Origin: Coniferiporia sulphurascens
Lineage: Eukaryota; Basidiomycota; Agaricomycetes; Hymenochaetales; Hymenochaetaceae
Length of the DNA: 64,000 bases
Reading direction: 5' to 3'
NCBI GenBank assembly: GCA_002794785.1
Contig: NBBA01000007.1
Location: forward strand, 1,364,001-1,428,000
Below, one piece after another: positions 46,943 through 57,551 of the stretch. Below the pieces are notes generated by a model that was not told the DNA's origin, ran no database searches, and was given only the letters and a program-made list of their open reading frames with translations. Both the position numbers and the translations under genes were made by a program. Numbering within the stretch: position 1 is the stretch's first letter; each line of letters opens with the position of its first letter.

Positions 46943-49624
46943 CTAGAATTCCTCGATGTCATCATTTTCCAGCCATATTCCGCCTTCGTCGTTGGTTTTG
47001 GTCCGTTCCGCAACCGACGGGGGAAGACTCTCGTCTTTGAATACCTCTGTCTCGCACTCATCATTACCGTCGTCATCGAGCGTCGCTGAGCCCGATGTCT
47101 TTGAGTTGCTGTAGATGAGGGTAGAGAATAACGAATGAGGCGGCGGAGGTGAAACGACGTCGTCTGAGTTACGGAAAAAAACAGAAGAAAATCCGGTGCT
47201 TTAGTTTTCACAACATGAGAACGAGGTGCGGAATGACTTACCCCGAAGACTCCCGCCAAGGTTATCTCTAGTCCCCGTCTTTAAGACCGCGCCCATCTCC
47301 AGGGCAATCTCCGTCCTTGCCCACTTTGTGCTCCCGGAGTCTTGCAGCCATCGCCACACGTCGTTAACCGCGTCCTCTGCTTCCCGTGTCTTCTTTAAAA
47401 TATCAAAGAACTCAGGCTTGTACATTTTCTGCCCACGGCGCACTACGGGCGAAGGCAACGCGTGCAGCGTGCCGAGTGTGAGAAGGTGAAATTGGTGGGG
47501 ATTCGTTTGGTACCACTGCAGATACCAGACACTTATTCAGTACACATTATGCTGCAATCGGTCTTGCGTAAGAAACACCAACATGTTCGCCACCACTAGA
47601 GTCAATCCAGCTGAGCCAGTCGCTCAAGCTGCTACTCTCCTCAACATCGTTGCAAAACTGTGGGTAATTCTGGTGGATATAAAGCGAGAAAAGACCGGTA
47701 TCAATCGGAGAATCTGCATATAAAGTCTGAAACGGGTTAATTTATCACTCTTCCACAGATCAATTAGTTTACGGCTCACATCTACGTCCACTCTACTGGG
47801 ACGCCGTTCATGATCGGCTAGCCATGGAAGTAAAGGCGGTCGTTTTTTGAGTCGTGCATCGAGTTCAGCTTCGCGCAACTTGTCCTTCGCCGATGCTGAA
47901 GAACCCGGGGGATCACCCTTCCCTGCGTTCCCAGTCAGTCAGTCACGTGTGAGATAAGGTAAGTGGAAGCGATAAACGTTTGTTGTACAAGACTTTTCCC
48001 ATCAGATGGAAGAGTGCAAGCGCCTGCTCTCTTCTCGTGACCGCTTCCATCCTTCGGGAATCGCCTATATTAGCATGGCTAAAACGGGCCATATAGGAAA
48101 ATCGGGCTCACAACGTTCTTGTACTAGCGCCCACGTTCCTCTTCTTCCCCCTCGCTAGTCCGCTTTTTCCATAGTGCATGGAACTGTCCAGGACGCAGGA
48201 AAATTGTAGCGCCATAACCGCGCTTCGGATATCGCCATTCGAAGTTTCAATTATGATGTTCAAGTCATTTTTGGTCGGACGTTTGTTCGGCGGAACGGCC
48301 GAGTTTGCATAATGCCTCGTCAGCATTTCCTGCAGGGCGCGAAGCATGAGTGTTGGCGCGATGGGATTGAACCTGTGGCGTGCTTCGGTTAGTGATTCTG
48401 CACTCACACGGAGTCGGAATAATCTCCGTACGCAATCTGGGTGACGAACGGCCCATTAATGAAACCCGAGGGCAACACACTTCGAATGTCCACGGTATCT
48501 TTAGTAGATCTGTAGCTCCCACCACCTCCCGCGAGGTTTTCGTCTCTAAACTCTCCACGCGTCGAAGCATCACTGATAATTATAACGAGAGGCATGCCTG
48601 CAGGCGTACCCAGAAAAGATTCTAAGGCGGCGTGGAATGTGGCTTGCGTCGGCTGATGTAGAATATTCGGCAGGTCCTCCAGAAGAACTACTTGTTTCTT
48701 ATCTCGTGAGGAACTTGGAGAGGCGGCTAACGAAGTTGAAGTTGAAGGTTCGTTTGCTTCTCCAAGCAGGGAACGACATGTCGCAGCGCGCGCAAGGAAC
48801 GTCTCAAATTTTTGGTTCAGTCCTTCGCGTTCTATTTCAGCCGATATTATCAGTTTTAATGAAGGTTCTACAACTAATGGCACGAACCGTAATCTTCCCC
48901 TGTATAGCTCTCCTCTAATGTACTTTGCCATTCCGAAATTCCAAACCCCATCTCCTTGGCCAATACACGTACGGTGGTGGTCTTTCCAGTACCCGCAAGT
49001 CCGGTGAGCACGAGTATGCGCTGCGTAGTACACATGGTTCAGTAATCCGATGACGAAGTAAATACGGTTCTTTTATTCTTACGCGGTACTTCTTTAACTT
49101 CCCTACCGGACCTCCTTCGAATGCCTCTTGAAACCATCGACGCACATCTTCCACTTTCCGCTTATGAACGGCTAACTCTGTCTGGCACGGTGGTAGTGAG
49201 AATCGGCTTCCGCATGATGCTCTAGGCGCATACCTCTGACTGGGGCTCATATCTGTCGACCCAGAGGCGATCATCTTAGATGCTGTTAAGCTGCAGCTCA
49301 TGGCAAATGCGACTGAACTCACCGTGGATCGGAGCTGAGGACGGCGCGTCCTCATCGGAATTGTCCAGCAAAGAGATTATTTGTGCCTTGCTTTTCTCTT
49401 TCTCCTTCCCCTTTCCAGACAGATTAAATGTAGGAGGTCGTGACACCTAATCTTCACCCAGTCAGTATAAGCTCCCGAGCGCAAATAGCTGGATTTCAAC
49501 GGACTGAGAGCAATGGCTTCAGAGCCTTTTGTTTCTTAACAACTTCACCAGAACGCTCAGCTTTGCCAAATTTCACGACCCGACCCAGTGAAGATGTCGA
49601 CATAGTCTTTGCTTTTGGTGCCAT
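46943..49624 (-). CDS. RAD17: DNA-damage checkpoint clamp loader RAD17 (Rad24)
   Basis: Large subunit of the alternative RFC that loads the 9-1-1 clamp at damaged DNA. Starts at 49,624 (MAPKAKTMSTSSLGRVVKFG). An acidic-serine segment (ISLLDNSDEDAPSSAP) leads to the family entry motif LWVDRYEPQSETELAVHKRK. The Walker A loop is complete (ILVLTGLAGTGKTTTVRVLA, about 48,955-49,020). Walker B is VVLLEDLPNIL, followed by LVIIISDASTRGEF. Downstream are FNPIAPTLMLRALQEML and the sensor-like NLNIIIETSNGDIRSAVMALQ (split here as NDLNII, ETSNGDIRSA). Later exons give the C-terminal domain and an acidic end (WLENDDIEEF). Roughly 700 residues in about ten exons. The start is supported by good splice phase of the first intron. 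Confidence 0.92.
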
Positions 49625-49817
49625 GACTCTGACGAGCGGATGGCAGATTTCAGACCCAACGGCCAGCAGCTTTGGAATGGCGAGCGACTCAAAGAGCAAG
49701 CGTGACGCGTCTGTAACGTAATGAACGCGACGTGACTAAATATGTTACATAATCGCTGTCATGCAAGGTCTTATATATCGCTGGGTTATGGAAGGACAAA
49801 CAGAATATTAATCTGAC

Positions 49818-49872
49818 TACAGTCGAACTTGGTGGAAGCCTTAGTCCATACATTATGGGGGGTTCGACTGTA
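49818..49872. mobile_element. Short inverted-repeat relic with pogo/Fot1-like termini
   Basis: An element of 55 bp is bounded by 11-bp perfect inverted ends, TACAGTCGAAC and GTTCGACTGTA. Related single ends occur at about 51,430-51,473 (ggttcgaccgta) and 60,382-60,430 (agtttgactgta), with shared internal words such as ccttccaccga. TA at the edges fits Tc1/mariner-pogo target duplications. No transposase is present in the window. Confidence 0.5.
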
Positions 49873-49918
49873 CAAACAATCTTTGTGTTCAAGCAAAATG
49901 TATTTCACTGGATTACGG

Positions 49919-50872
49919 TTAGTCATAGAACACCAGGGCGCGGAGCTCGATGGACTCGCGCAACGGTGCATCTGGAGGCGTAGAAGGGTCATCGAATGCA
50001 GTGTGTGGGGTGAGCACGGCTACACTCCCGTCTTCGACAGAGTCGTAGCTGTACATGATGGCCAGGTAAGTCTGCAAGCTCTCACTAGATTATAAACCTA
50101 GACCACTAACCACTTAATCAGTGCGACCTCGTCCGGCTCCATTCCGCGTAGGTACTTCCACTTGTGCGCGGGGTTATGGCGCACGCCAAACGTCTCGCCA
50201 TCGCGATCAGGGTATTTCAGCGTCGAGGGCACGAGGTCGTGCTTCACGTCGATGCTACGGAAGTCGCACAATGCGAGCGGGTGGTCTAGCGCCGCGTGCT
50301 TGATTGGTCGCCAGAGATTGATGATCTGGAAGCGCCGCTGCAACAGCCCGGGTGCATCAGCAGGCGGGAGGTGCCTGTGCACGCGTGCGATTGCAGATGC
50401 GCTCGTCTGGTCGACGTGCACGAGCGGCACGGGCTGGCGCTTCTGCGGACCATCGTCGACTTCTCCGGGACGGCGTCGACGGATTGCTGTCGGGTTGATT
50501 ATGTTCACTCAGTGAGAAAGCGCTAGCTGGTTATATGCACTTACTGTGATCGAACAGCACTACGCGACTCGCCCCAGTGAGCTTCTTGAGAAGTTCGATA
50601 CTCTCAGGATAATACTCTCGCTCGACCTCCTCGTCGTTCGCAAACGACTTATGCTTCGCCTCGGCGCGTGCGAACCTGAATCCGGAGTTGTCGAGCGTGA
50701 ACGTGTCCTCCTTCCCTCGGATGTTCTCGATCTCAGCTTCGTACGGCTCTTTGGTGTAGTTGCTCCGTTGCACACCAGCTGGCACGTCTGCGGCGCTGAT
50801 ATATTGGTACGGCTTGGAGCCATCGGCAGGGGGAACAAAGTAGAAGAGACTGGCCTTGACCGTGTCAGTCAT
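49919..50872 (-). CDS. AsaB/CmcJ-like (GA4-desaturase-related) protein, paralog 1
   Basis: Member of the fungal family named after AsaB of aspergillic acid biosynthesis and CmcJ-like proteins; the reaction of most members is unknown. Three exons, about 278 residues. It starts at 50,872 with MTDTVKASLFYFVPPADGSK. Family motifs are GASRVVLFDHS before the first intron, then RRRRPGEVDDGPQKRQPVPL, then IINLWRPI with LALCDFRSIDV, then RHNPAHKWKYLRGMEPDE, and finally TPHTAFDDPSTPPDAPLRES followed by IELRALVFYD. A TATA box lies about 60 bp upstream. It lies head-to-head, across 1.3 kb, with two co-oriented paralogs sharing intron positions. It may be a secondary-metabolism or detoxification enzyme, but no biosynthetic core gene is in the window. 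Confidence 0.85.
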
Positions 50873-50929
50873 TATAGTGGTAGATACAAGGGTGTGAGAA
50901 TGAGAGAAGTCGAGTAGAGCGGGGGTCGG

Positions 50930-50937
50930 CTTATATA
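50930..50937 (-). promoter_or_regulatory. TATA box of AsaB-like paralog 1
   Basis: Minus strand reads TATATAAG about 60 bp before the ATG at 50,872. Confidence 0.65.
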
Positions 50938-52090
50938 CCAGAAGCCCTCTCTGGTGATAACAATTAGTAATACATGAAGCTGCATTAGCCAGCCACGATG
51001 GTGTATTATACATACCATGACCTCGTTCGGGAACACAATTGTCCGTCAGCATGATGGCCGGGCTTACAAAAGTACTTGTACCTACTTCAAAGCATTGAAT
51101 TGATATTCCTGAGTCAGCATCCCCGCGGATAGCAGCTAAGCTCGGCTTTGTCACTTTGTGTGGCCGGGGCTTTCCTGACACATTTGAACAAATGTTTCGA
51201 ATACAGTATACATGACTGTAAAAATATAGATATTGGTCGTCTAAGTTCAATTACTCGACGGTAAACGTCTCTCTGACCGAAGTAAGAAAGGGCCTGGTTC
51301 GATAATGTGATGCGTTTTAGGTCTCAAGTTATCAAAATATTTATTTTACTCCCTTCTTACTAATTGAAATGACATAATAAAATATACCTCTATTACTCAG
51401 GCTGGATATCCTCCTATAATGGATAGTTTTCCTTTCCACCGACACCCACTCATTATGGGAGGTTCGACCGTAGTGCACATCTGTAAACCAGTAATACCAT
51501 ATCGTCTTAGCTAATATTAGTAAATAAAGAATAATCTGACAAACTATGGGAAAACACACGAACTCGGGCTTGACTGACCGCTGCTTCATGACAACTTCCT
51601 CGGGACACCGACAGCCAGCCTTGCTGATACCGTTTTTCGTAGCCCCATTCAGTGAGGAGGTTGCCCCGTATGTTGTTCTTGGGATGTGGTTTGTTCCGAC
51701 GGGATCTGAGAACAACCGAAAGGCAAGCCGGATTCCGGAACCATCCGTTACTTGACCCTTCCCCGTTTTGTAATCTTCGTCTTTGCTTTGACTCACATTT
51801 CGTCTCTAACTCGAACTAAGAACGGGTCCTGCTGCAACGGCACTTAATAATGTCTGTAGGCAGATGACACGTCCGTTCCATTCCTTATGAATTGTCTAGA
51901 ACGCTTGTTTTCACTATGCCGTATGGTAAAAGACCCTGGGAAGCGCTGACTCAGAAGGCTGCTTCTGCTTTAAAAAGCTTTGTAAGCTTGCCGTTCGCCA
52001 TAGCACATCATCGCGGGTGGCTAATCCAGTTTGAAGAGTTACCAATCATACCACTAGGGACGAAGTTGTCGCCGAGAGAGCCTCTGCGCA

Positions 52091-52096
52091 TATAAA
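52091..52096 (+). promoter_or_regulatory. TATA box of AsaB-like paralog 2
   Basis: TATAAA about 76 bp before the ATG at 52,172, in the same relative position as in the other two paralogs. Confidence 0.65.
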
Positions 52097-52171
52097 CAAC
52101 CGCTACCCTTTCATCACATCCTTACAACTCCTGCATAGTATTCAAGCCACAGGAAACACAACTACAATACA

Positions 52172-53132
52172 ATGGCCGACACAGTCAAGACCAACCTTGT
52201 TTACTCCCTTCCCCCAGCCGATGGATCCAAGCCATACCAGACCGTCAACAGTGACCCAAAGACGGGCCAACGCGAGCGCAATTACGATCTCAAAAACTTC
52301 GAAACTGAGGTCGAGAATGTCCGCGGAAAGGAAGACTCTTACACTCTCGACGCCGCTGGCTTCCAGTTCGCGCGCAACGAAGCTAAGCACAAGTCATTCG
52401 CGAATGACGAGGAAGTTGAGCGGGAGTACTACCCCGAAAGCATTGAGCTCCTGAAGAAGCTCACGGGCGCGAGCCGCGTCGTGCTATTCGACCACAGTAC
52501 GTGCATACAGTATCTAAGTCTTCGATCAAGCCCTCACTAAATGCGCGTAATTAACGAAATAGCGATCCGTCGGCGCCGCCCGGGAGAGGTTGACGACGGC
52601 CCGCAGAAGCGCCAACCCGTGCCACTCGTGCACGTCGACCAAACGAGTGCATCTGCGATCGCGCGTGTGCATCGGCACCTTCCTCCCGCAGATGCACCTG
52701 GACTGCTCCAGCGGCGCTTCCAAATCATCAACCTATGGCGACCCATTGGGCGCCCAGCGCTCGACCACCCACTCGCTTTGTGCGATTTCCGCAGCGTCGA
52801 CGTGAAGCACGACCTCGTGCCCTCGACGCTGAAGTACCCCGATCGCGACGGGGAGACGTATAGCGTGCGTCATAACCCCGCGCACAAGTGGAAATACTTG
52901 CGGGGAATGGAGCCGAACGAAGTAGTGCTGATTAAGTGGTGAGTAATAAAGGCCCATTGTAGGTTAATGGGCGTTTGTGGACTGATGTGTTCTCCTGTGT
53001 AGCTACGACTCTGTTGTAGATGGGAGCGTGGCCGTGCTTACCCCGCACACTGCGTTCGAGGACCCTTCAACGCCCCCAAATGCACCGTTGCGCGAGTCTA
53101 TCGAGCTCCGCGCTTTGGTGTTCTACGGCTAG
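52172..53132 (+). CDS. AsaB/CmcJ-like protein, paralog 2
   Basis: Three exons, about 278 residues, start MADTVKTNLVYSLPPADGSK. It carries the same motifs as paralog 1: KHKSFANDEEVEREYYPESI, GASRVVLFDHS, a second exon almost identical in protein sequence to paralog 1 (RRRRPGEVDDGPQKRQPVPL, DQTSASAIARVHRHLPPADA), NPAHKWKYLRGMEPNE, and the last exon TPHTAFEDPSTPPNAPLRES ending VFYG at 53,132. The stronger similarity of exon 2 to the inverted paralog 1 than to the adjacent co-oriented paralog 3 suggests recent gene conversion or a younger duplication of the inverted pair. Catalytic residues of the family are not firmly established; several conserved His and Asp are present. Confidence 0.85.
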
Positions 53133-53825
53133 ACGCAATTCAAAGGAAATATGTTCCGTCCGAAAAAAAGGATTGTTTGTAAATAGTAGTACTGTACTTT
53201 TCCTGTAAGGCAACAATACCCACTGTTACAGTGTATAATACGATGTTAGTAAATAATAATGACCCGGCGCACAGACCATGAGAACCGTTTGGTTTACCCG
53301 CAACAAACCCAAGCGCAGTTAAGCTTTCGCTTAAATGTTTGTTCAACGGATTCGCTATGCGTTGGTCCGGAATTTGTTTTTGGTTTTCCAGACGATAATC
53401 AGCCAAAAGCACGTGCTAATGACGCGACCTTTCTCCCTTACATAATCACATTCATTCCCAGCTTGTCGAACCGCCGCCGTCGACTGCTGTCGAACTCGAG
53501 ACTTGAAGATGACCTCCACCAGTGAAAAACAACAGAGACCTAATCGCGGTTTTGCACCAATTCGTGCCGTTTGCGCACTAATATCCACGGAAATATTGAC
53601 TCGAAAATTTGGTTCCGAGCTCGCAGGTTATTTGTAAGACCCCTCCAACTCCAAACTACCCCCGTCACATGCGCACCATCCGATGTCGTGTCTGATCAAG
53701 CCTGGAATATTACTAATTATTGTCACTTCATCACAGATTAAGACTTGAAATGGAGCTTCAGATTCTGATATATAAAGCCTCTCCTAGTTCGCAATATTCA
53801 AAGCCTCACTGGTAACTACGCTACA
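53133..53825. other. Intergenic region between AsaB-like paralogs 2 and 3
   Basis: About 690 bp holding the 3' flank of paralog 2 and the TATA promoter of paralog 3. Only short unsupported frames. Confidence 0.5.
53769..53776 (+). promoter_or_regulatory. TATA box of AsaB-like paralog 3
   Basis: TATATAAA about 50 bp before the ATG at 53,826. Confidence 0.65.
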
Positions 53826-54777
53826 ATGGTCGACATAGTCAAAGCCAAACTTGTCTACTCAGCTCCGCCCGCAGACGGCTCCAAACCCTTCCATTACATC
53901 AACCAGGACCCAAAGACGGGCGAGCAAAAGCGCAACTACATTCTCGAGCAAATCGAGACCGAAATCGAGAATGTCCGTGGAAAGGAAGGCTCATACACCC
54001 TTGACGCCGCCGGCTTCCAATTCGCTCGCAACGAAGCTAAGCACAGGTCGTTTACAAACGACGAAGACGTCGAGCGGGAGTACTATCCCGAGAGCGTCGA
54101 GTTCCTCAAGAAGCTCACTGGTGCGAGTCGCGTTGTGCTGTTTGACCACAGTAAGTGCATATAACGAGAAAATGCCTGAACCATCCTGCTCACGATAAAA
54201 CGTACAGCAATTCGCCGACGCCGCCCTGGGGAAATAGACGACGGCCCGCAGAAACGCCAGCCTGCACCGCGCGTACACGTCGACCAAACGACCGCGTCCG
54301 CAATTGCGCGTGTGCACAGACACCTCCCGCCCGCCGATGCGTCTGCGCTTCTCCAGCGGCGCTTCCAGATAATCAACCTCTGGCGCCCGATTGGGCACCC
54401 CGCACTCGACCACCCGCTTGCTTTGTGCGACTACCGCAGCATCGACGTGAAACGCGACCTTGTACCGTCGACGCTCAAATACCCCGATCACGACGGGGAG
54501 ACGTACATCGTGCGTCATAATCCTGCACACAAATGGAAGTACCTACGGGGAATGGAGCCGGACGAAGTTGTGCTGATTAAATGGTAAGCATTACTAAAAC
54601 CTGTAAGCAGATGATCCCCCGAATTATTAAATGGCCCTCGCGTGCAGCTATGACTCTGTCGAGGATGGGAGTGTGGCCGTCCTTACCCCACATACTGCTT
54701 TTGATGACCCCTCTACGCCTCCAAATGCGCCGCTGCGCGAGTCTATTGAACTTCGCGCCTTAGTATTTTACGATTAG
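53826..54777 (+). CDS. AsaB/CmcJ-like protein, paralog 3
   Basis: Three exons with the same intron positions as the other two copies. Starts MVDIVKAKLVYSAPPADGSK. Exon 1 ends GASRVVLFDHS. Exon 2 has RRRRPGEIDDGPQKRQPAPR, DQTTASAIARVHRHLPPADA, IINLWRPIGHPALDHPLALC and RHNPAHKWKYLRGMEPDE. The last exon reads CYDSVEDGSVAVLTPHTAFD and ends VFYD at 54,777. It is more diverged from paralogs 1 and 2 than they are from each other in exon 2. All copies look intact, so three related activities, or one with dosage, are expected. Substrate unknown. Confidence 0.85.
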
Positions 54778-55148
54778 CTCCCATTCAAGAGAGATACATG
54801 TTTCACTTGAAAGAAAGATATCATTTGTAAATTGCACTGTAACAGCCTAAGCCAAACCCTGTATGTAAATTAATATACCTTAATTTCATTGAATCAAAAG
54901 GCTCAGAAAACTACAAACACCATATATTTGACTAGAAGCTCATTCTGGTGGTTTCGTCCCAGATGCGATTCCATTGAACTTAGTGTCAGGAAGTGAGCAT
55001 GCCAGTGAGCGCCGGTATGGATTACATAATACACGTTCGCGGGAGACGCCGGCGTCCAAATGAATGGCTTCCAGCCACGAGAACCTCTTCCTCCCATTAA
55101 TTGCATTCCATCCTCCTCCTTGCTTCGCTCTTGAACAACTTTAACATC
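54778..55148. other. Intergenic region before the disordered protein
   Basis: About 370 bp, AT-rich 3' flank followed by a CT-rich leader. Nothing else supported. Confidence 0.5.
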
Positions 55149-57040
55149 ATGCCGGATCACCCTAAGATGAAGTCCATGGGGAACTTAAGTATCAACAGAC
55201 CCAATACATCCGGACAGCATCTCGGAACGCGCAGCAAATTGAACTCAAAGCAAGACTCAGAATCCACTCGCAAAACCTCCGTCTCAAACACCAGAAATGC
55301 AAATTCTAGCCGCAGTATGCGAGATATTAAGGAAAACGATGAATCATTAGACGAATCTCGTACACGTTCGGACAAGGAACGTGCGTGTTCTCGTCGTGTT
55401 CTATGGCGCACATTAATGGGCTGACACTGCAACCTGCGCTGGTGACGCTTTCCACAGTCACAATCTCGCGCCGCCGCATTTCCGCGCCAGTGAGCCCGGC
55501 CGCATCTCCTCGTCTGCGATGCAATGCTGCTATTGAAAAAGAAAATGTTAAGTTAGAAGAAGCTCCTCGTTCCCCACGCACTCGCCCAATCAGCGGCACT
55601 TTTAGAAAGTCATTCACCTCTCACTCCGGATCTGTAAAGGGCAATGACCTCAAAGGCTCCCGGCTTTCTCTAGCCTCTAAGTCTCCTTCTATTGAACATA
55701 CTCAAGCTTCCATCTCAAGTGACAAGTCCGTTTTTAAATCTCGCTCGCGCCAGAGCACGCTTGTTCCGAAGACACGATCTACTCTTGCTACCGCAGCGAA
55801 ACCAAAACTAGGAGTTGAGCCCAGAGGGTCAACTCGTTTACTTGACAAGAAGGCTCGACTTTCTGATGCATGCTCATCGATAACTTCCGATACACGGAAG
55901 ACTAGTACACCATCCACACCCTCCAAGCCGGCTCCTGCAGATATCTCTCCTAGTGCACCTTGGTCTCCTTCTATGCTCCGGACACTCTTCTCTACTGCCG
56001 AGGGCGACTCACCATCTGAGCCTTTTCAACTTGCGGATATCACCCAGTCCGGCAAACTTCAGGAGGAACCCTTGGCACAGGCAAATGCTAAAGTCAAGAC
56101 TTGTTCTGAGCGCATCACCCTGACCTGCGTGGACGCGTTAGCCAAAGGGGTCGATGTCGAGCCAGATCCCGATACAGTCATCGAATGCAACCTTGAGCTT
56201 GTCAACCTTCCTTCCCTACTTCCCTGTCGGGAGGCGCAACAGGAGTCTGCTAACACTTGCTCTGATTCTTCACCAAGTGGCATTGAACAACATGGGTCGG
56301 GAGTGGCTTTAGTTCCTGGCACCCCGATTTCTGACGTTGCAGGTTCGAAGGAAAGTCTGTTTCCTTCCGATGTTTACGCTGGCGTCAATGAACCTGAAGT
56401 CGTCAAAATGGACGAAGCGTCTCAACCTAGTTCCGAAGATATGAGGCTGACCCTTTCTCCGATTGTCGATTTTCCTGATACAGCCGTCCAGCCTTCCGCT
56501 CCTGGTGCAAACGAGAACAATGAAACAGGGTCTGCCACAAATAGCGAAGGCAACATGGACTTTACGGAAGCTGCTAGCCCAGATGGCCAACCAAGCACGC
56601 CCATGCGTGGTGCACATATTCCCCAAGCTACCTCCACCTCTATATTTCCGCGTCTATTGCAGTACACCCCTCCTGTTCTAGCCAGCGGACTAGCATACGC
56701 GTATGCCCAATACAAGCCTGGTGCAAACGCCGACTGGCAGGCTGTTAAAACTCAGTACGAGCTCGCGTCGCTGCGCGCAAGTGCTGGTGCGGTGCTTGCG
56801 CGTGCACGTGCGTTTGGGCAGACACTGTGGTCCCCATCTGTTATGAGGGCACGGGTACACGATGCTCTAGCACTTGGGAGACGCCATGGGGAGCCGCAGG
56901 CTAGTTCTACTCTAGGCTCTGCGGCGCCGGTGGAAAGAGACGGAGGTATGAAGCGGTACACGCTGCAGCGCGTGAACTCGCTGCGTGCTGTGGCAATGTC
57001 ACAGCGTCTCTGGACTACGAATAACTTGGAGACGGTGTGA
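55149..57040 (+). CDS. Large disordered protein of unknown function with ordered C-terminal region
   Basis: Two exons, joined by an intron of about 86 nt near 55,381-55,466, give about 600 residues. The start MPDHPKMKSMGNLSINRPNT is followed by Ser, Arg, Thr and Lys-rich sequence with many SP and TP sites (RRRISAPVSPAASPRL, TPSTPSKPAPADISPSAPWS), typical of phosphoregulated disordered proteins. Residues from about 460 on look folded: IFPRLLQYTPPVLASGLAYA, then QYELASLRASAGAVLARARA, then GQTLWSPSVMRARVHDALAL. No known domain is recognised. The basic, SP-rich first half could suit a cytoskeletal or cell-cycle substrate, but that is a guess. Stop TGA at 57,038-57,040. Confidence 0.75.
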
Positions 57041-57551
57041 GTTAGGTTCGGGACGAACTACGAAAACTTTATGATGCTCGAAATGTCCATCCTCAAGTCG
57101 TAACGACTCGGCTATGAGTCGGGACCATTTAGCACCTTATATCCTCTCAGATCTTCCCTATTTTTATATCTTCTGAATTAAAGAATGACATAAGTCTAGA
57201 TCTTGTCGCACCTTCTTGTGAACATATATAACCACGATGTATGAGAATGCGAAGTCATAAGTAATACACCGCCTAGTCGCTTCGGCTAGGCTGCTCGCCG
57301 ATCTTTATGCACTGCGTCGACTTTATTAGGAAATTTTCTCTCTCACGCCTCATCACGGTACCTGACAGTGCGCAGCGGCACACTGGCAAGAGTCCATCTC
57401 GCAAGCTCGCCCTTGTACCCTCAGTCTACGTCCTCCTTCAAACCGACCGCGTCGCCGAGGGGCAAGTTCTGCGCACGACTCTAAATAACGGGGACACTGC
57501 TAAATCTTTCTTTGTACCTGGCCGGGCTTCAGGATCAGCTTCATCGGCGCC
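57041..57551. other. Promoter and leader region of the VHS-GAT gene
   Basis: About 510 bp; the 3' flank of the preceding gene then GC-richer sequence leading to the ATG at 57,552. A frame at 57,307-57,600 overlaps the start in another phase and is considered leader sequence. Confidence 0.5.

Larger units (their letters stand above)
50873..52171. other. Divergent promoter region between AsaB-like paralogs 1 and 2
   Basis: About 1.3 kb with TATA boxes at both ends. A minus-strand frame at 51,341-51,796 has one hydrophobic stretch but overlaps the transposon-end relic near 51,430-51,473 and is AT-rich, so it is not called a gene. Confidence 0.5.

Noticed and set aside
51341..51796. Minus-strand frame of 151 codons in the AsaB divergent promoter
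   Set aside because: AT-rich, includes a transposon-end relic, no homology recognised and no promoter or splice support.
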